From positions 118,173 through 182,172 of the forward strand of contig JADGDU010000006.1 in NCBI GenBank assembly GCA_016744705.1: a stretch of DNA of 64,000 nt. Reading direction: 5' to 3'. This document shows positions 35,724 through 45,204 of the stretch, piece after piece (the stretch's first letter is position 1; the number at the start of each line of letters is the position of its first letter). The notes below the pieces were generated by a model. That model was not told the DNA's origin, searched no databases, and saw nothing but the letters and a program-made list of their open reading frames with translations. The position numbers were made by a program, and so were the translations under genes. The DNA comes from Candidatus Krumholzibacteriia bacterium. GTDB lineage: Bacteria; Krumholzibacteriota; Krumholzibacteriia; LZORAL124-64-63.

Positions 35724-37017
35724 TTTTGGTATTGGAACCCTGCTGGATGTATGTATAGCCATATGGGAAGTGACCGCCGAAATGTCGGCCTTTCTTTTGT
35801 TGGGTTTTCTCGTGGCCGGCCTGTTATCGGTTTTTATTGATCCGCAATGGTTGGAGCGCCACCTCGGTGGCCGGGGTTTGGGACCAGTGCTGAGGGCTTC
35901 TCTTTTTGGAGTGCCGCTGCCCCTTTGTTCGTGTGGTGTTATTCCGGTGGCCGCATCTTTGCGCAGCCATGGAGCCAGCAAAGCTGCCACCACCGCCTTC
36001 CTGCTGTCCACACCCCAGACGGGGGTGGATTCCATCATGATCACCTTCACTATGTTAGGCCCACTGTTTGCTGTTTTTCGGCCGATCATGGCGTTGCTGA
36101 CGGGGCTTTTGGGTGGGGCATTGGTGCAGGGGTTTGATGAGCAGAATGATCAGAAAATGCCCGCCTTTCCTATGGCCTCAGCCTCCCACGACCACCAAGC
36201 CGAAAAGGTGCAAGGCTTTTTCCCCCGGTTGAAAGCGGCCTGGGATTATGGGTCGGTGACTTTACCGGGAGATATTGGTAGAGCCCTGCTCATTGGTGTT
36301 GTCATTGCGGGGATCTTATCCGCTTTGATCCCTGAAAATTTTCTGGCCCAATATCTGGGCCGTGGTTCTCTCTCCATTGCTCTGATGATGATCGTTGGCA
36401 TTCCGCTTTATGTGTGCGCCACGGCCAGCGTGCCTCTGGCTGTGGGGTTCATCATGATTGGGGCCTCGCCGGGAGCCGCCCTGGCTTTTCTGATTGCCGG
36501 GCCCGCCACCAACGCGGCCACCATCACCACCATCGGCCGTGTGCTGGGTCGTAAGACAACAGTCATTTATCTTTTGACTGTGGCCATCAGTGCCTTTGGG
36601 GGAGGTCTGTTGTTGGATGGATTGATGTCCTGGGCTCAAACGGCCATGCCTGAATTATCTCCCCAAATACACCAACATGGGCACCTGGGTTGGTTCGATC
36701 ATCTCAGTGGTGTGGTCCTGGTTCTGATCATGGCGCGAGCCTGGGTTCTGGCCCACCGCCGAGGGTCCTGCTGCGATGATGAGGATGGGGCCTGCTCTGA
36801 ACACGTCAAAGGGGATACTGTGGAACTGGAAATTTCAGGAATGAATTGCAGTCATTGCTCCGGCAGTGTCGAAAGAGCCTTGAAAGAATTTCCCGGTGTG
36901 GAGAAGGTTCAGGTCTTTCTGGATGAGGGCCGGGCTGTGGTTGAGGGCAGCCATCTGAACGCCAAAAGTTTGCTGGCGGCCGTCACTGCTTTGGGTTTTG
37001 AGGCCCAGGAAAAATAA
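35716..37017 (+). CDS. SO_0444-like permease fused to an HMA metal-binding domain
   Basis: A 433-residue membrane protein with two blocks of helices of the ArsP/YraQ permease type (DUF318), each block containing a PLPLCSCGVIPVA- or PLYVCATASVPLA-like cysteine motif. Residues about 370-430 form a heavy-metal-associated domain with MNCSHC at 376-381. The permease part resembles the SO_0444 family linked to copper or zinc efflux. A histidine-rich patch (SASHDHQ) lies in the central loop. The fused domain could hand metal to the permease. It ends 14 bases from the convergent tex gene. Confidence 0.85.
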   Translation: MADFGIGTLLDVCIAIWEVTAEMSAFLLLGFLVAGLLSVFIDPQWLERHLGGRGLGPVLRASLFGVPLPLCSCGVIPVAASLRSHGASKAATTAFLLSTPQTGVDSIMITFTMLGPLFAVFRPIMALLTGLLGGALVQGFDEQNDQKMPAFPMASASHDHQAEKVQGFFPRLKAAWDYGSVTLPGDIGRALLIGVVIAGILSALIPENFLAQYLGRGSLSIALMMIVGIPLYVCATASVPLAVGFIMIGASPGAALAFLIAGPATNAATITTIGRVLGRKTTVIYLLTVAISAFGGGLLLDGLMSWAQTAMPELSPQIHQHGHLGWFDHLSGVVLVLIMARAWVLAHRRGSCCDDEDGACSEHVKGDTVELEISGMNCSHCSGSVERALKEFPGVEKVQVFLDEGRAVVEGSHLNAKSLLAAVTALGFEAQEK

Positions 37018-37031
37018 ATTCCGCCTGGGGA

Positions 37032-39188
37032 TTAACCACTCTTTAGGGAAAGGGAAATCCGTTTCCTTTTCATATCTATTTCCATGACCCGGGCCATGAC
37101 TTTCTGTCCGACCTTGACCACCTCGTTGGGGTCTCGCACAAAGCGATCGGCCAGCTGGCTGATATGTGCCAGGCCATCCTGATGAACACCCACATCGATG
37201 AAAGCACCAAAGTTGGTCACGTTGGTGACGATGCCCGGCAAGTGCATGCCTTCGGATAGATCTTCCATCTTTTCCACTCCATCAGCGAAGCTGAAAACCT
37301 CGAACTGCTGGCGGGGATCACGGCCTGGTTTTACCAATTCCTCCATGATGTCCTGTAAGGTGGGCAGGCCCACTTCATCGGTCACATACTGTTGCAGACG
37401 GATCCGTGAAGCAGCCGTTTCGCTGCCCACGAGTTCGGCCACGGCGCAGCCTGCATCCGCTGCCATTGTTTTCACCAGACCGTAGCTCTCGGGGTGGACG
37501 GCGCTGGCATCCAGCGGGTTCTTACCGCCGTTGACTCGCAGGAATCCCGCCGCCTGTTCGTAGGCCTTGGGGCCCAGGCGGGGAACCTTTTTCAATTGGG
37601 CCCGGCTGCCAAAGGCGCCGTTCTCTTTACGGTAGTCGACAATGTTGCCCGCCAGTTGGGGACCCAGTCCCGAAACATATGTGAGCAGTTCCTTGCTCGC
37701 GGTGTTGAGATCCACACCCACTGCGTTCACGCAACTCATCACCGTATCATCCAGCCCTCGCTTCAGGGCTCGCTGGTCCACGTCGTGCTGGTATTGGCCC
37801 ACGCCAATGCTTTTGGCGTCAATTTTAACAAGTTCAGCCAGAGGGTCCATCAAACGCCGGCCAATGCTGACGGCTCCACGCACAGTAAGGTCGTGATCAG
37901 GGAATTCATTGCGGGCCACTTCGCTGGCGGAATAGATACTGGCACCAGATTCATTGACCATGACGATGATCAAATCGCTGGGCAGGGTCAGGGCACGGAC
38001 AAAACTTTCGGTCTCCCGACCGGCAGTGCCATTGCCGATGGCCACAGCCTCGACTTTAAATTTTTTCAAAATGTGTTCGACTTTGGCACCGGCTTCTTCG
38101 GCACCCCGACCACCAGTGTGGGGGTAGATGGTATCGTTGTGTACCAAGTCGCCCTGCTCATTGAGCACCACCAATTTACAGCCGGTCCGGAAACCAGGGT
38201 CCAGGGCCATGGTGCGGCGCCGGCTCAAAGGTGCCGCCAGCAGAAGCTCGCGCAAGTTGGCGGCAAATACACCGATGGCTTCTGCGTCGGCGTTTTTTTT
38301 CATTTCCAACCGGATTTCCGTTTCCAGGGCCATGCCCAAAAGGCGGCGAAAACTATCGGCGGCAGCCAGGCGCATCTGGTCAGCACAGCGGGTGCGGTTG
38401 TGGGCAAACATACCCTCAAGCAAGTGCACGGCGGCTTCTTCGGGGGGGCTGACCCGCATGCTGAGAATTTTCTCTTTTTCACCCCTGCGCATGGCCAGCA
38501 CCCGGTGGCCGGGAGCCCGGCCCACAGGTTCTTCCCATTCAAAATAATCGCGAAATTTGGCACCTTCATCTTCTTTGCCGCTGACAACCTTGGTGCGAAT
38601 CATACCTGCGGTGATGAATAAATCACGCACGGCGGATCGGGCTCTGGTGTCTTCATTGATGATCTCTGCCAAAATATGACGGGCACCGGTTAAGGCCTCT
38701 TCAGCAGTGGCGACTTCTTTTTCTTCACTGATAAAAGTCTGGGCCCGCTGCAGGGGATCTTCATCCACCGCTTCTTTCGCAGATTTCTGGGCTGCCTCCT
38801 GTAACCAGAGAGCCAATGGTTCCAGTCCGGCTTCCCGGGCCATGGTGGCTTTGGTCCGCCTTTTGGGGCGGAAAGGCAGGTATATATCTTCCAGGGCGGT
38901 GATGTTGTCCGCACCTTCAATTTTGCTTTTCAATTCCGGTGTTAACAGTTCCCGTTCCACCAGGCTTTTGACGATGGCCTCGCGCCTTTTGTCGAGGACT
39001 TCCAGTTGCTCCAGGCGGTCACGGATATCGGTGACTGCCACCTCGTCCAGGCTGCCGGTGGCTTCTTTACGATAACGGCTGATGAAAGGGACAGTGGCCC
39101 CCTCGGACAATAGATTGGCCGTGGCAGCCACCTGGTGGGTGTCAATATTCAATTCTTGGGAAATCCGGGAAATGTGCGCGGTGTTCAT
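37032..39188 (-). CDS. tex: Tex, S1-domain RNA-binding transcription accessory protein
   Basis: A 718-residue cytoplasmic protein with the Tex layout: an N-terminal helical region (VPFISRYRKEATGSLDE), a central YqgF-like RNase H fold (TMALDPGFRTGCKLVVL), helix-hairpin-helix motifs (LNTASKELLTYVSGLG) and a C-terminal S1 domain starting GMHLPGIVTNVTNFGAFIDV. Tex binds nucleic acid and affects transcription. The frame is open 43 codons further upstream, but GGAGG seven bases before the ATG at 39188 fixes the start. It is last in a row of - strand genes. Confidence 0.95.
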   Translation of the reverse strand: MNTAHISRISQELNIDTHQVAATANLLSEGATVPFISRYRKEATGSLDEVAVTDIRDRLEQLEVLDKRREAIVKSLVERELLTPELKSKIEGADNITALEDIYLPFRPKRRTKATMAREAGLEPLALWLQEAAQKSAKEAVDEDPLQRAQTFISEEKEVATAEEALTGARHILAEIINEDTRARSAVRDLFITAGMIRTKVVSGKEDEGAKFRDYFEWEEPVGRAPGHRVLAMRRGEKEKILSMRVSPPEEAAVHLLEGMFAHNRTRCADQMRLAAADSFRRLLGMALETEIRLEMKKNADAEAIGVFAANLRELLLAAPLSRRRTMALDPGFRTGCKLVVLNEQGDLVHNDTIYPHTGGRGAEEAGAKVEHILKKFKVEAVAIGNGTAGRETESFVRALTLPSDLIIVMVNESGASIYSASEVARNEFPDHDLTVRGAVSIGRRLMDPLAELVKIDAKSIGVGQYQHDVDQRALKRGLDDTVMSCVNAVGVDLNTASKELLTYVSGLGPQLAGNIVDYRKENGAFGSRAQLKKVPRLGPKAYEQAAGFLRVNGGKNPLDASAVHPESYGLVKTMAADAGCAVAELVGSETAASRIRLQQYVTDEVGLPTLQDIMEELVKPGRDPRQQFEVFSFADGVEKMEDLSEGMHLPGIVTNVTNFGAFIDVGVHQDGLAHISQLADRFVRDPNEVVKVGQKVMARVMEIDMKRKRISLSLKSG

Positions 39189-39313
39189 GGGGCCTCCGTG
39201 AGCGGGAAAGTTTTTTTCAAAAATGGGGGAGGCAGGCACATTGCGCAAACCGTCTGGGGCAATGCCAGAATAAGGAGGAATTTGGGTCCTTGGCCCGCCC
39301 GCCGGAAAGCGGA

Positions 39314-40738
39314 TCAATCAGTGGGCATGTTTCCGTCGCCCAGGGGGCTGATCATGACCTTGCGTCTCTTTTTGTAGGCAATGCGGGGTTTGAGCACGGA
39401 GTTGCGCACCAGAACTTTGGTTTTGTTCAATTGGATTGTGGTGCCGGACCAGAGCTCTTTAGTGATGATGATCTCTTCGACGGCCAATTCCGAGGCGGCG
39501 TCTTTGAGTTGCACAATGGCATTGCTTTCCTGTTCAATGGCCTGGGAAATTTGGTGGATTTTTTGTTTGAAGAGTTTCTGAGATTGACGGTTTTCGGGGG
39601 TGTCATTCTGTTTGCGGTGGTTCAGGGAAAACGCACCTTGAATTTTTTCCAGCGCCTCTTCCAATCGAATAATCTTATCTTTATGGATCATGAGTTTGGG
39701 GTTGAGGGTGTGGTCCAGGCCGGCTGTTAAATGCGTTAAGGATGTGCCGCTGGCTCCTGCTTCACTGATCTGGATGCCTTTTAGAGCAACGGTTGAGCCC
39801 CCGGCAATTCGGCCCTGAGGAACATGGACGCTTCCCAGGCAACGAATATGGCTGTGGGCAATTTCATTTCCTACCAGAATATTGCCCCCCACCTCAAGGT
39901 TTGCCTCGCTGATGTAACGTGCTACCAAATCTCCGGCCAGATCGATGCGACGATTCTCTTCCCCCACAATTCCGCCCGCCACCGTGAGGCTGCCGCCGCA
40001 TTGGATATTGCACGGCTCAAGCATGCCCTTGACGATGATGTCGCCATCAATTTCAAGGCTGGCCCCAGCGCCCACATCACCATGAATCATGACCGCACCC
40101 GAGTGGACAACGTTTCCTGTTTCCAGGCTGACGTCGCCTTTGATCACGTACACGTCATCCACAGCCACCACCCCATCAGCATACCTTACCCGACCGGCGC
40201 AATTGGCCTGGTAGGAAATGCGACCTTCTTCTTCCACCAATGTGACATTTTTGCCACTGCGGAGTTTCACTTTCAGGGGTTTGGTGACGGGAATTTCGTT
40301 GCCAAAAACGTTCAAGCCAGGGATGCCTTCAATGGGGTGGTGCAAGCTGACCAGTAACTCACCTTCACTCACCGCACGGGACTCGCATTTGGCCCAGAAG
40401 TCGATGGCCCCTGTTTTGTCGTCAACTTCCCACCCACCAGCAAAAAAATCACGGGCCCACTCCAGGCGCCCATTGTGGGCAGGAGAGACGGCCTGGCCCA
40501 TCATGATCGTATGCTCCAGCAAATCTTCGCCTGGTTGGCAGGATGATTTCAAGATGTGTGAGAGAATGTCCGCATCGGGATATTCGGGAATTTCAAGGAG
40601 CTTGAAATCGGCCAGAACCCGTTGGATCAGATTAGCCGTTTCATGGTGGGGGTTGGGGCAATCCAAAAGAATGCGCACTCGGTCTGGGGAAATGTATAGG
40701 CGGTATGCGGGGGAATCATCAATGGCATGCAAGTCCAT
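39314..40738 (-). CDS. fapA: FapA (DUF342) family protein
   Basis: A 474-residue protein of the FapA/DUF342 family. It has an N-terminal mixed alpha/beta region, then a repetitive beta-helix-like stretch from about 190 to 340 with repeating G-D and G-N motifs (HGDVGAGASLEIDGDIIVKG, VGGNILVGNEI), and a C-terminal coiled-coil-like helix rich in Q, E and K. FapA-like proteins are linked to flagellar assembly and to signalling in Vibrio; function is not settled. I start at the ATG at 40738 because AGGA lies six bases ahead; a GTG at 40804 opens the same frame. A chemotaxis receptor gene is next upstream. Confidence 0.82.
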   Translation of the reverse strand: MDLHAIDDSPAYRLYISPDRVRILLDCPNPHHETANLIQRVLADFKLLEIPEYPDADILSHILKSSCQPGEDLLEHTIMMGQAVSPAHNGRLEWARDFFAGGWEVDDKTGAIDFWAKCESRAVSEGELLVSLHHPIEGIPGLNVFGNEIPVTKPLKVKLRSGKNVTLVEEEGRISYQANCAGRVRYADGVVAVDDVYVIKGDVSLETGNVVHSGAVMIHGDVGAGASLEIDGDIIVKGMLEPCNIQCGGSLTVAGGIVGEENRRIDLAGDLVARYISEANLEVGGNILVGNEIAHSHIRCLGSVHVPQGRIAGGSTVALKGIQISEAGASGTSLTHLTAGLDHTLNPKLMIHKDKIIRLEEALEKIQGAFSLNHRKQNDTPENRQSQKLFKQKIHQISQAIEQESNAIVQLKDAASELAVEEIIITKELWSGTTIQLNKTKVLVRNSVLKPRIAYKKRRKVMISPLGDGNMPTD

Positions 40739-40867
40739 TTGTTCCTGATCTGTGGCCTGGCTCACGCTTTTACTCCGAATCGTCCTAATGATGTTGGGAC
40801 CCACTTCCCTGAATGCATCGGCTGGATTTTCTCCTGTTTTACAAAAACAGTCAGCATTTGAGGTTGG

Positions 40868-42607
40868 CTATGAATCTCGAGATTCTTTTTTTCGCCTCGG
40901 TAGAGAGGGAGATTTCATTTCCAACCGGGTGAGCTTTTGGCTCAGCTGTTTCAAATCGGCCAAATGAGTGAGTAATGGATTAGTGCTGGCCATGGCTGTT
41001 TTGGCGCTGTGGAGGGTTTGGGAAGCCCTTTTCCAGGTATTATCCACTCCGAGGCTGAGCCGGCGGGATTGCCGGCTGTGGGTGCCTGCCGCTTCTGCCA
41101 GAGCTCGTGATTGGGATCCGGCTTGAGCCGCCACCTCATCAATGCGTACCAAAATTTCTGCCGCTTTGGTGGCTGAATCCACTCCCTGGCTGGTACGGGT
41201 CCGGCTTTCATCAATGAGTTGGTTGGTTTCGGCGGCCGCCTCGGCGCAACGGCTGGCCAGAGTGCGCACTTCCTCAGCCACCACCGCAAAGCCAGCGCCG
41301 GCCTCACCGGCATGGGCCGCTTCCACTGCTGCATTGAGGGCCAGAAGGTTGGTCTGGGTGGCTATTTCGTTGATGTTCCGCACAATGGCTTCGGTTTTTT
41401 CCGAAGTTTCTCGAAGGCTGGCCATGGTGTGGTTGAGGTGACCCAAATCCTGGGCGGCAGCGGCGGCATCGGCCCCGATGCCAGCCATGGCCTGGGCAGA
41501 TGAATGAGCGGCTTTATCGTGCCCCACCAGAGATTCGTTGAGCTCACCCATGAGGCGGGATAAATCCTTCAGCTCACTGTTCAAAAGCGTGCCTTCTGAG
41601 CCCAGAGAATGGCTGGCCTGTGCCAGTCGGTGGCTCACTGGATCCAGAGCTTTGAGGTCCCTTTCCAGGCCATTGGTTACGTCCTGCAAAGGTTTGCCGA
41701 AAATGCGTTTTGCGCTGAAGATAGCAGCGGCCGCCAGGAGGAGAACCAGGCCCGCACCAAGCATGGTTCCTATGGCCGCCAACCGGGTTTTCTGAACCCA
41801 AAGCTGGCCTGTTTGTTTCACCTCGATAACGTTTTTGTCCATGTTGTTTTGGGCCTCGACCAGCCAGGCGCTGCCCGCAGAAGCTAAGTCTGTCTGGGCC
41901 AGTTGGGATTGCTGGGTGGATTGGGGCCACTGACGGGTCAGGGAAATCAATTCCTCCAGGGAAGCCACCACTTCTCCTTGTTTTCCCTTGTCGGAAATAG
42001 GGGGTAGGTCTGAGAGGAGTTTCCGGGGTCGTTGCAAGGAGGTTGAGGCTTCACTGGTTGTGTGGGGCAAAGTGGCCAGGGCTTCATTCACCATCAGGAT
42101 CATCTGGCTGATGATGCTGATGCGGTCGTTGCGAGTTTGACGGATGGCAGTGGTCACCTGGGGAAGGGCGTTTTCGTGAGCTTGCCAACGGGTTTCGGCT
42201 GCCAGCAGGAGACGGGTTTGGGTCCGGAATTGAGCTATGGCCAATTCCAATTCGGTTCCTAGTTGTTGGTGTTGTTGGTTGGCATCTACGGCGGTGCTCA
42301 AGGCGAGCATCCACCGGGATTGGGCAGGGGAGGGCTCACCCAGGCTATCGGCCATGGCTGCGTGATGCCTGGCTTGATCCAGTTGATGCTGTTGGCCCAG
42401 AATGCAGTATTCCCGGCCCCAGAAAATGGCCATTCCCGCGGCCTCTCTGGTTTGACTCAGAACCAACCCCGGTGCCAAGCTTTGGTCCAGGAGGGTGCCA
42501 GTTTCCTGGCCTCTGGTCCAGAGCTGCCAGGACAGAAGGGCGCAAAACAGGGAGCAAATGCAACCCAGGGCCAAAATAATGGCGTTGATGCCGGAACCGA
42601 TTCTCAT
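40868..42607 (-). CDS. Methyl-accepting chemotaxis protein
   Basis: A 579-residue receptor. TM1 is at about 6-29, followed by a roughly 245-residue helical periplasmic region, TM2 at about 275-297, and a cytoplasmic signalling domain. The hairpin tip is unmistakable: [20 protein letters not shown] followed by [20 protein letters not shown] see no clear HAMP domain between TM2 and the signalling helix. The ligand-binding part is glutamine- and alanine-rich and looks like a four-helix bundle. The ribosome site is weak; a TTG 15 codons earlier is an alternative. No other che genes are nearby. Confidence 0.9.
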   Translation of the reverse strand: MRIGSGINAIILALGCICSLFCALLSWQLWTRGQETGTLLDQSLAPGLVLSQTREAAGMAIFWGREYCILGQQHQLDQARHHAAMADSLGEPSPAQSRWMLALSTAVDANQQHQQLGTELELAIAQFRTQTRLLLAAETRWQAHENALPQVTTAIRQTRNDRISIISQMILMVNEALATLPHTTSEASTSLQRPRKLLSDLPPISDKGKQGEVVASLEELISLTRQWPQSTQQSQLAQTDLASAGSAWLVEAQNNMDKNVIEVKQTGQLWVQKTRLAAIGTMLGAGLVLLLAAAAIFSAKRIFGKPLQDVTNGLERDLKALDPVSHRLAQASHSLGSEGTLLNSELKDLSRLMGELNESLVGHDKAAHSSAQAMAGIGADAAAAAQDLGHLNHTMASLRETSEKTEAIVRNINEIATQTNLLALNAAVEAAHAGEAGAGFAVVAEEVRTLASRCAEAAAETNQLIDESRTRTSQGVDSATKAAEILVRIDEVAAQAGSQSRALAEAAGTHSRQSRRLSLGVDNTWKRASQTLHSAKTAMASTNPLLTHLADLKQLSQKLTRLEMKSPSLPRRKKESRDS

Positions 42608-42673
42608 GGTGGGGGAATAGCAACTTTTGGGCCGAAAGTTAATTCGACCCAAAAGTACTCAACGTGCTCTATA

Positions 42674-44989
42674 TCAGCGGACTAAGGTCATCTTCTGCAC
42701 CCGTTGCACAGGGCCTTGGCGCAGCCGGGCATGATATAGCCCTGACGCGCAGGACTGTCCGGAATCATCCCGACCATTCCAGATTACGCTGTGCCACCCG
42801 GCCGCCAGGGGCTGGGCCAAGAGATCACGAACTTTCATGCCCCGGGCGTCATAGACAACCAGGGAGACTGGGTGGGGCGTGCCGCTGACGAGGAAGTTCA
42901 ATTGAGTCAGAGGATTGAATGGGTTGGGGGTATTGGGTAAGAGTTCCAGTGAGGGTAAAACCTCGGTCGCAGGAGTCAGATCCCAGGAGGGATGGCTTTC
43001 TTGACCGTCCAGTGTCATCAGGGTTAACTGGTAGAAGTACTCAGTGCTGGTTTCGTCGAAGAATTCGGTTTCGGTGGTGATGGCCAGCAATGTGGCGGGT
43101 TGCACCGGGGTATAGGGTTCTGTGGACCGGTAAATTCGGTAATGGGCAAACCTTGGCTCTGAGGAAGAATTCCAGCTCAACTGGGTACCCGCCGGGGGCG
43201 AATAATCCACGGTGAGTCCGGTGGGGGGAGAAGGTTGAAGGTTATTGACGGAAAAACCGCTGTCGGGCTGGGAGTCGAAAAAGACGCCCTGCTCCGTGGT
43301 GCGTGTGCGGACAAAAAAGACAGCCCAGGGCACACCGGAATAGTTGGAGTCGGCCAGGGTGGGCACCACCGTGGCGTACTGATTTTCCATATCGGCGGGG
43401 ATGGTTTTTACAAAATCCCATTGGCCAGGGGGGTAGGCCAGACAGGGGTCTGAGGCCACGGCGGGCGGGCCTTCAGCAGAGCCATCGTACCGGCGGTAAA
43501 TGGAGTATTCGGTGATGGAGTGGTCGCCACCGGAGATATCGTGGCGGCTGGCCACCCAACTGAGCCGCACTTGCAGTCCTGAATCGCCAGGCACATCAGA
43601 GACGCCGGTGAGGGTGGCAGAACTGCTCAGGCGATCCAAAGAAAGAGAGACACTGCCGCAGGCTGGGCCACTGGGGGGCCCCCCGTCAAAGGGGACCAAA
43701 CGCAGACGCCAGCGGATATCCGTGCCCGGGGTGGGGAAGGTGAACCAATCGGCACCGGACTCCACATCATGCCAGGATGATCCACCATTGGCCGTGACCT
43801 CGAAAAAGACGGAATCAGAGACGGCTGCCGAGATTTTGACACGGGAAACAGGGTCTCCACTGTCGTTGAGGTTTTTTGTCTGGGCCAGATTCTTCAGAGG
43901 GTCCAGGCCGTCGGGATCCAATTCATGCAGCTTCAATCCGTCCGAACTGGCACACATGTGAATCAGGTTTTGAGCATAAAGAACATGCAGAGCGGTGCTG
44001 ATGGTATCAAAGCTGCCGATGGTTTCAACATTTGCCGGGTCTGTGGCCTCCACCACATACAGACCCTGGTCACCAGCAGCTACGAAAAGAGTATCGCCCG
44101 AGGCGGTGGATGTGGCGTGCCTGCAACTGTTCCACAAGTTGTCGACAGTGCTTAGCAGGAGAGGCTCTGCCGGGTCATTGATGTCAAAAATATGCAACCC
44201 GCTGCTGCCGCTGGCCACAAAGGCGCGTCCTCCGGCACTGGTGACACGCAGGGCCGTTCCGGTGACACTGGTAAAGGAAATTTCGCTGGGGTTGTGGGGA
44301 TCGCTCAAATCGAAAATTTTGAATCCGCCATCCAGGACAAAGAGGTGGTTGTCGGTGGCAAAAACATCCATGGCCCAGGATCCGGTGACCAAATGGCGCA
44401 CGAAAGCCGGCTGGGCAGGATCACTGATGTCGAAAATGGCCACTCCGGCCCCGGATTCGGCCAGATAGATGGTGGTTCCGGACCGGGTCACGGAACTGAC
44501 ATATTGCAGATCATCCTCGTTGGTGAAATACCCACCGTCGACCATGGCCGCCGGGTCTGTAATATCTACGACTTGCAATCCGGCCGTGCCTGCAGCCACA
44601 TAGGCATGAACCCCGGCCAAGGCCACGCCTTTTGCCTGATCGGTGCAGGGCATCACATGGGCCTGAACGGGAATGTCCGGGTCAGTCAGATTGACGCTGC
44701 GCAAACCACTGACGCCATCAGCCAGAAAGAGGTGATTGCCACTGCGGGCCGAAGAATAGGCACTGGTGGTGGCGAGGCTTCCCCGAGCGAAAAGAATTTG
44801 AGAAGGCAGATGCACATTCTGGGCCGCGGTGTCCCACACAGCGGAAGTGAGCAGGCTGTCCCGGCGGGCAGTGGTGGAGAAGTCTTCGTCGATGGTCAGA
44901 ATTTCCCCAGCTGAGATGGCTGGTATGACCAACAGGATAATAAGGAAAAAGTGCTTAAAATGGCCCGTTGGGGGTTTGATCTTTAACAA
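42674..44989 (-). CDS. Secreted LVIVD-repeat beta-propeller with FlgD-like C-terminal tail
   Basis: A 771-residue exported protein. A signal peptide (hydrophobic core FFLIILLVIPAISAG) is followed at about 76-356 by seven LVIVD repeats, each like VAAGTAGLQVVDITDP, which should form a beta-propeller. A fibronectin-III-like domain (about 590-680) precedes a C-terminal tail from about 685 with PNTPNPFNP and WNGRDDSGQ, the FlgD Ig-like tail common in secreted FCB proteins. I propose a TTG start at 44989 because AGGGAG precedes it and the signal peptide begins there; the open frame extends 42 codons further up to 45115. Function is unknown, probably a surface or cargo protein. Confidence 0.8.
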   Translation of the reverse strand: MLKIKPPTGHFKHFFLIILLVIPAISAGEILTIDEDFSTTARRDSLLTSAVWDTAAQNVHLPSQILFARGSLATTSAYSSARSGNHLFLADGVSGLRSVNLTDPDIPVQAHVMPCTDQAKGVALAGVHAYVAAGTAGLQVVDITDPAAMVDGGYFTNEDDLQYVSSVTRSGTTIYLAESGAGVAIFDISDPAQPAFVRHLVTGSWAMDVFATDNHLFVLDGGFKIFDLSDPHNPSEISFTSVTGTALRVTSAGGRAFVASGSSGLHIFDINDPAEPLLLSTVDNLWNSCRHATSTASGDTLFVAAGDQGLYVVEATDPANVETIGSFDTISTALHVLYAQNLIHMCASSDGLKLHELDPDGLDPLKNLAQTKNLNDSGDPVSRVKISAAVSDSVFFEVTANGGSSWHDVESGADWFTFPTPGTDIRWRLRLVPFDGGPPSGPACGSVSLSLDRLSSSATLTGVSDVPGDSGLQVRLSWVASRHDISGGDHSITEYSIYRRYDGSAEGPPAVASDPCLAYPPGQWDFVKTIPADMENQYATVVPTLADSNYSGVPWAVFFVRTRTTEQGVFFDSQPDSGFSVNNLQPSPPTGLTVDYSPPAGTQLSWNSSSEPRFAHYRIYRSTEPYTPVQPATLLAITTETEFFDETSTEYFYQLTLMTLDGQESHPSWDLTPATEVLPSLELLPNTPNPFNPLTQLNFLVSGTPHPVSLVVYDARGMKVRDLLAQPLAAGWHSVIWNGRDDSGQSCASGLYHARLRQGPVQRVQKMTLVR

Positions 44990-45204
44990 AGCGCTCTCCC
45001 TGGAAAAAGTCTTCAACTTGAGGATTCTACCAGAAAAGCAAAAACCGTGTACATATGTTATTTTCCTGATTCTTTTTGGTATGTTCCTCCTGTTATTTTG
45101 AAAATATCCCTCCAAATAAGAAGATTGATGCCGATATAATATCTGTTGGGGGGGATTCTCAATTTTTTCAAAAATGTATCATTTTCAATCTTTTGGAGGG
45201 GCTT

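Noticed and set aside
37494..38621. 375-residue frame antisense to tex
   Set aside because: Shadow frame, low-complexity H/Q/G-rich translation, no ribosome site.
45135..45140. TATAAT as promoter of the second HDOD gene
   Set aside because: No acceptable -35 hexamer at 16-18 bases; AT-rich background makes the match unremarkable.
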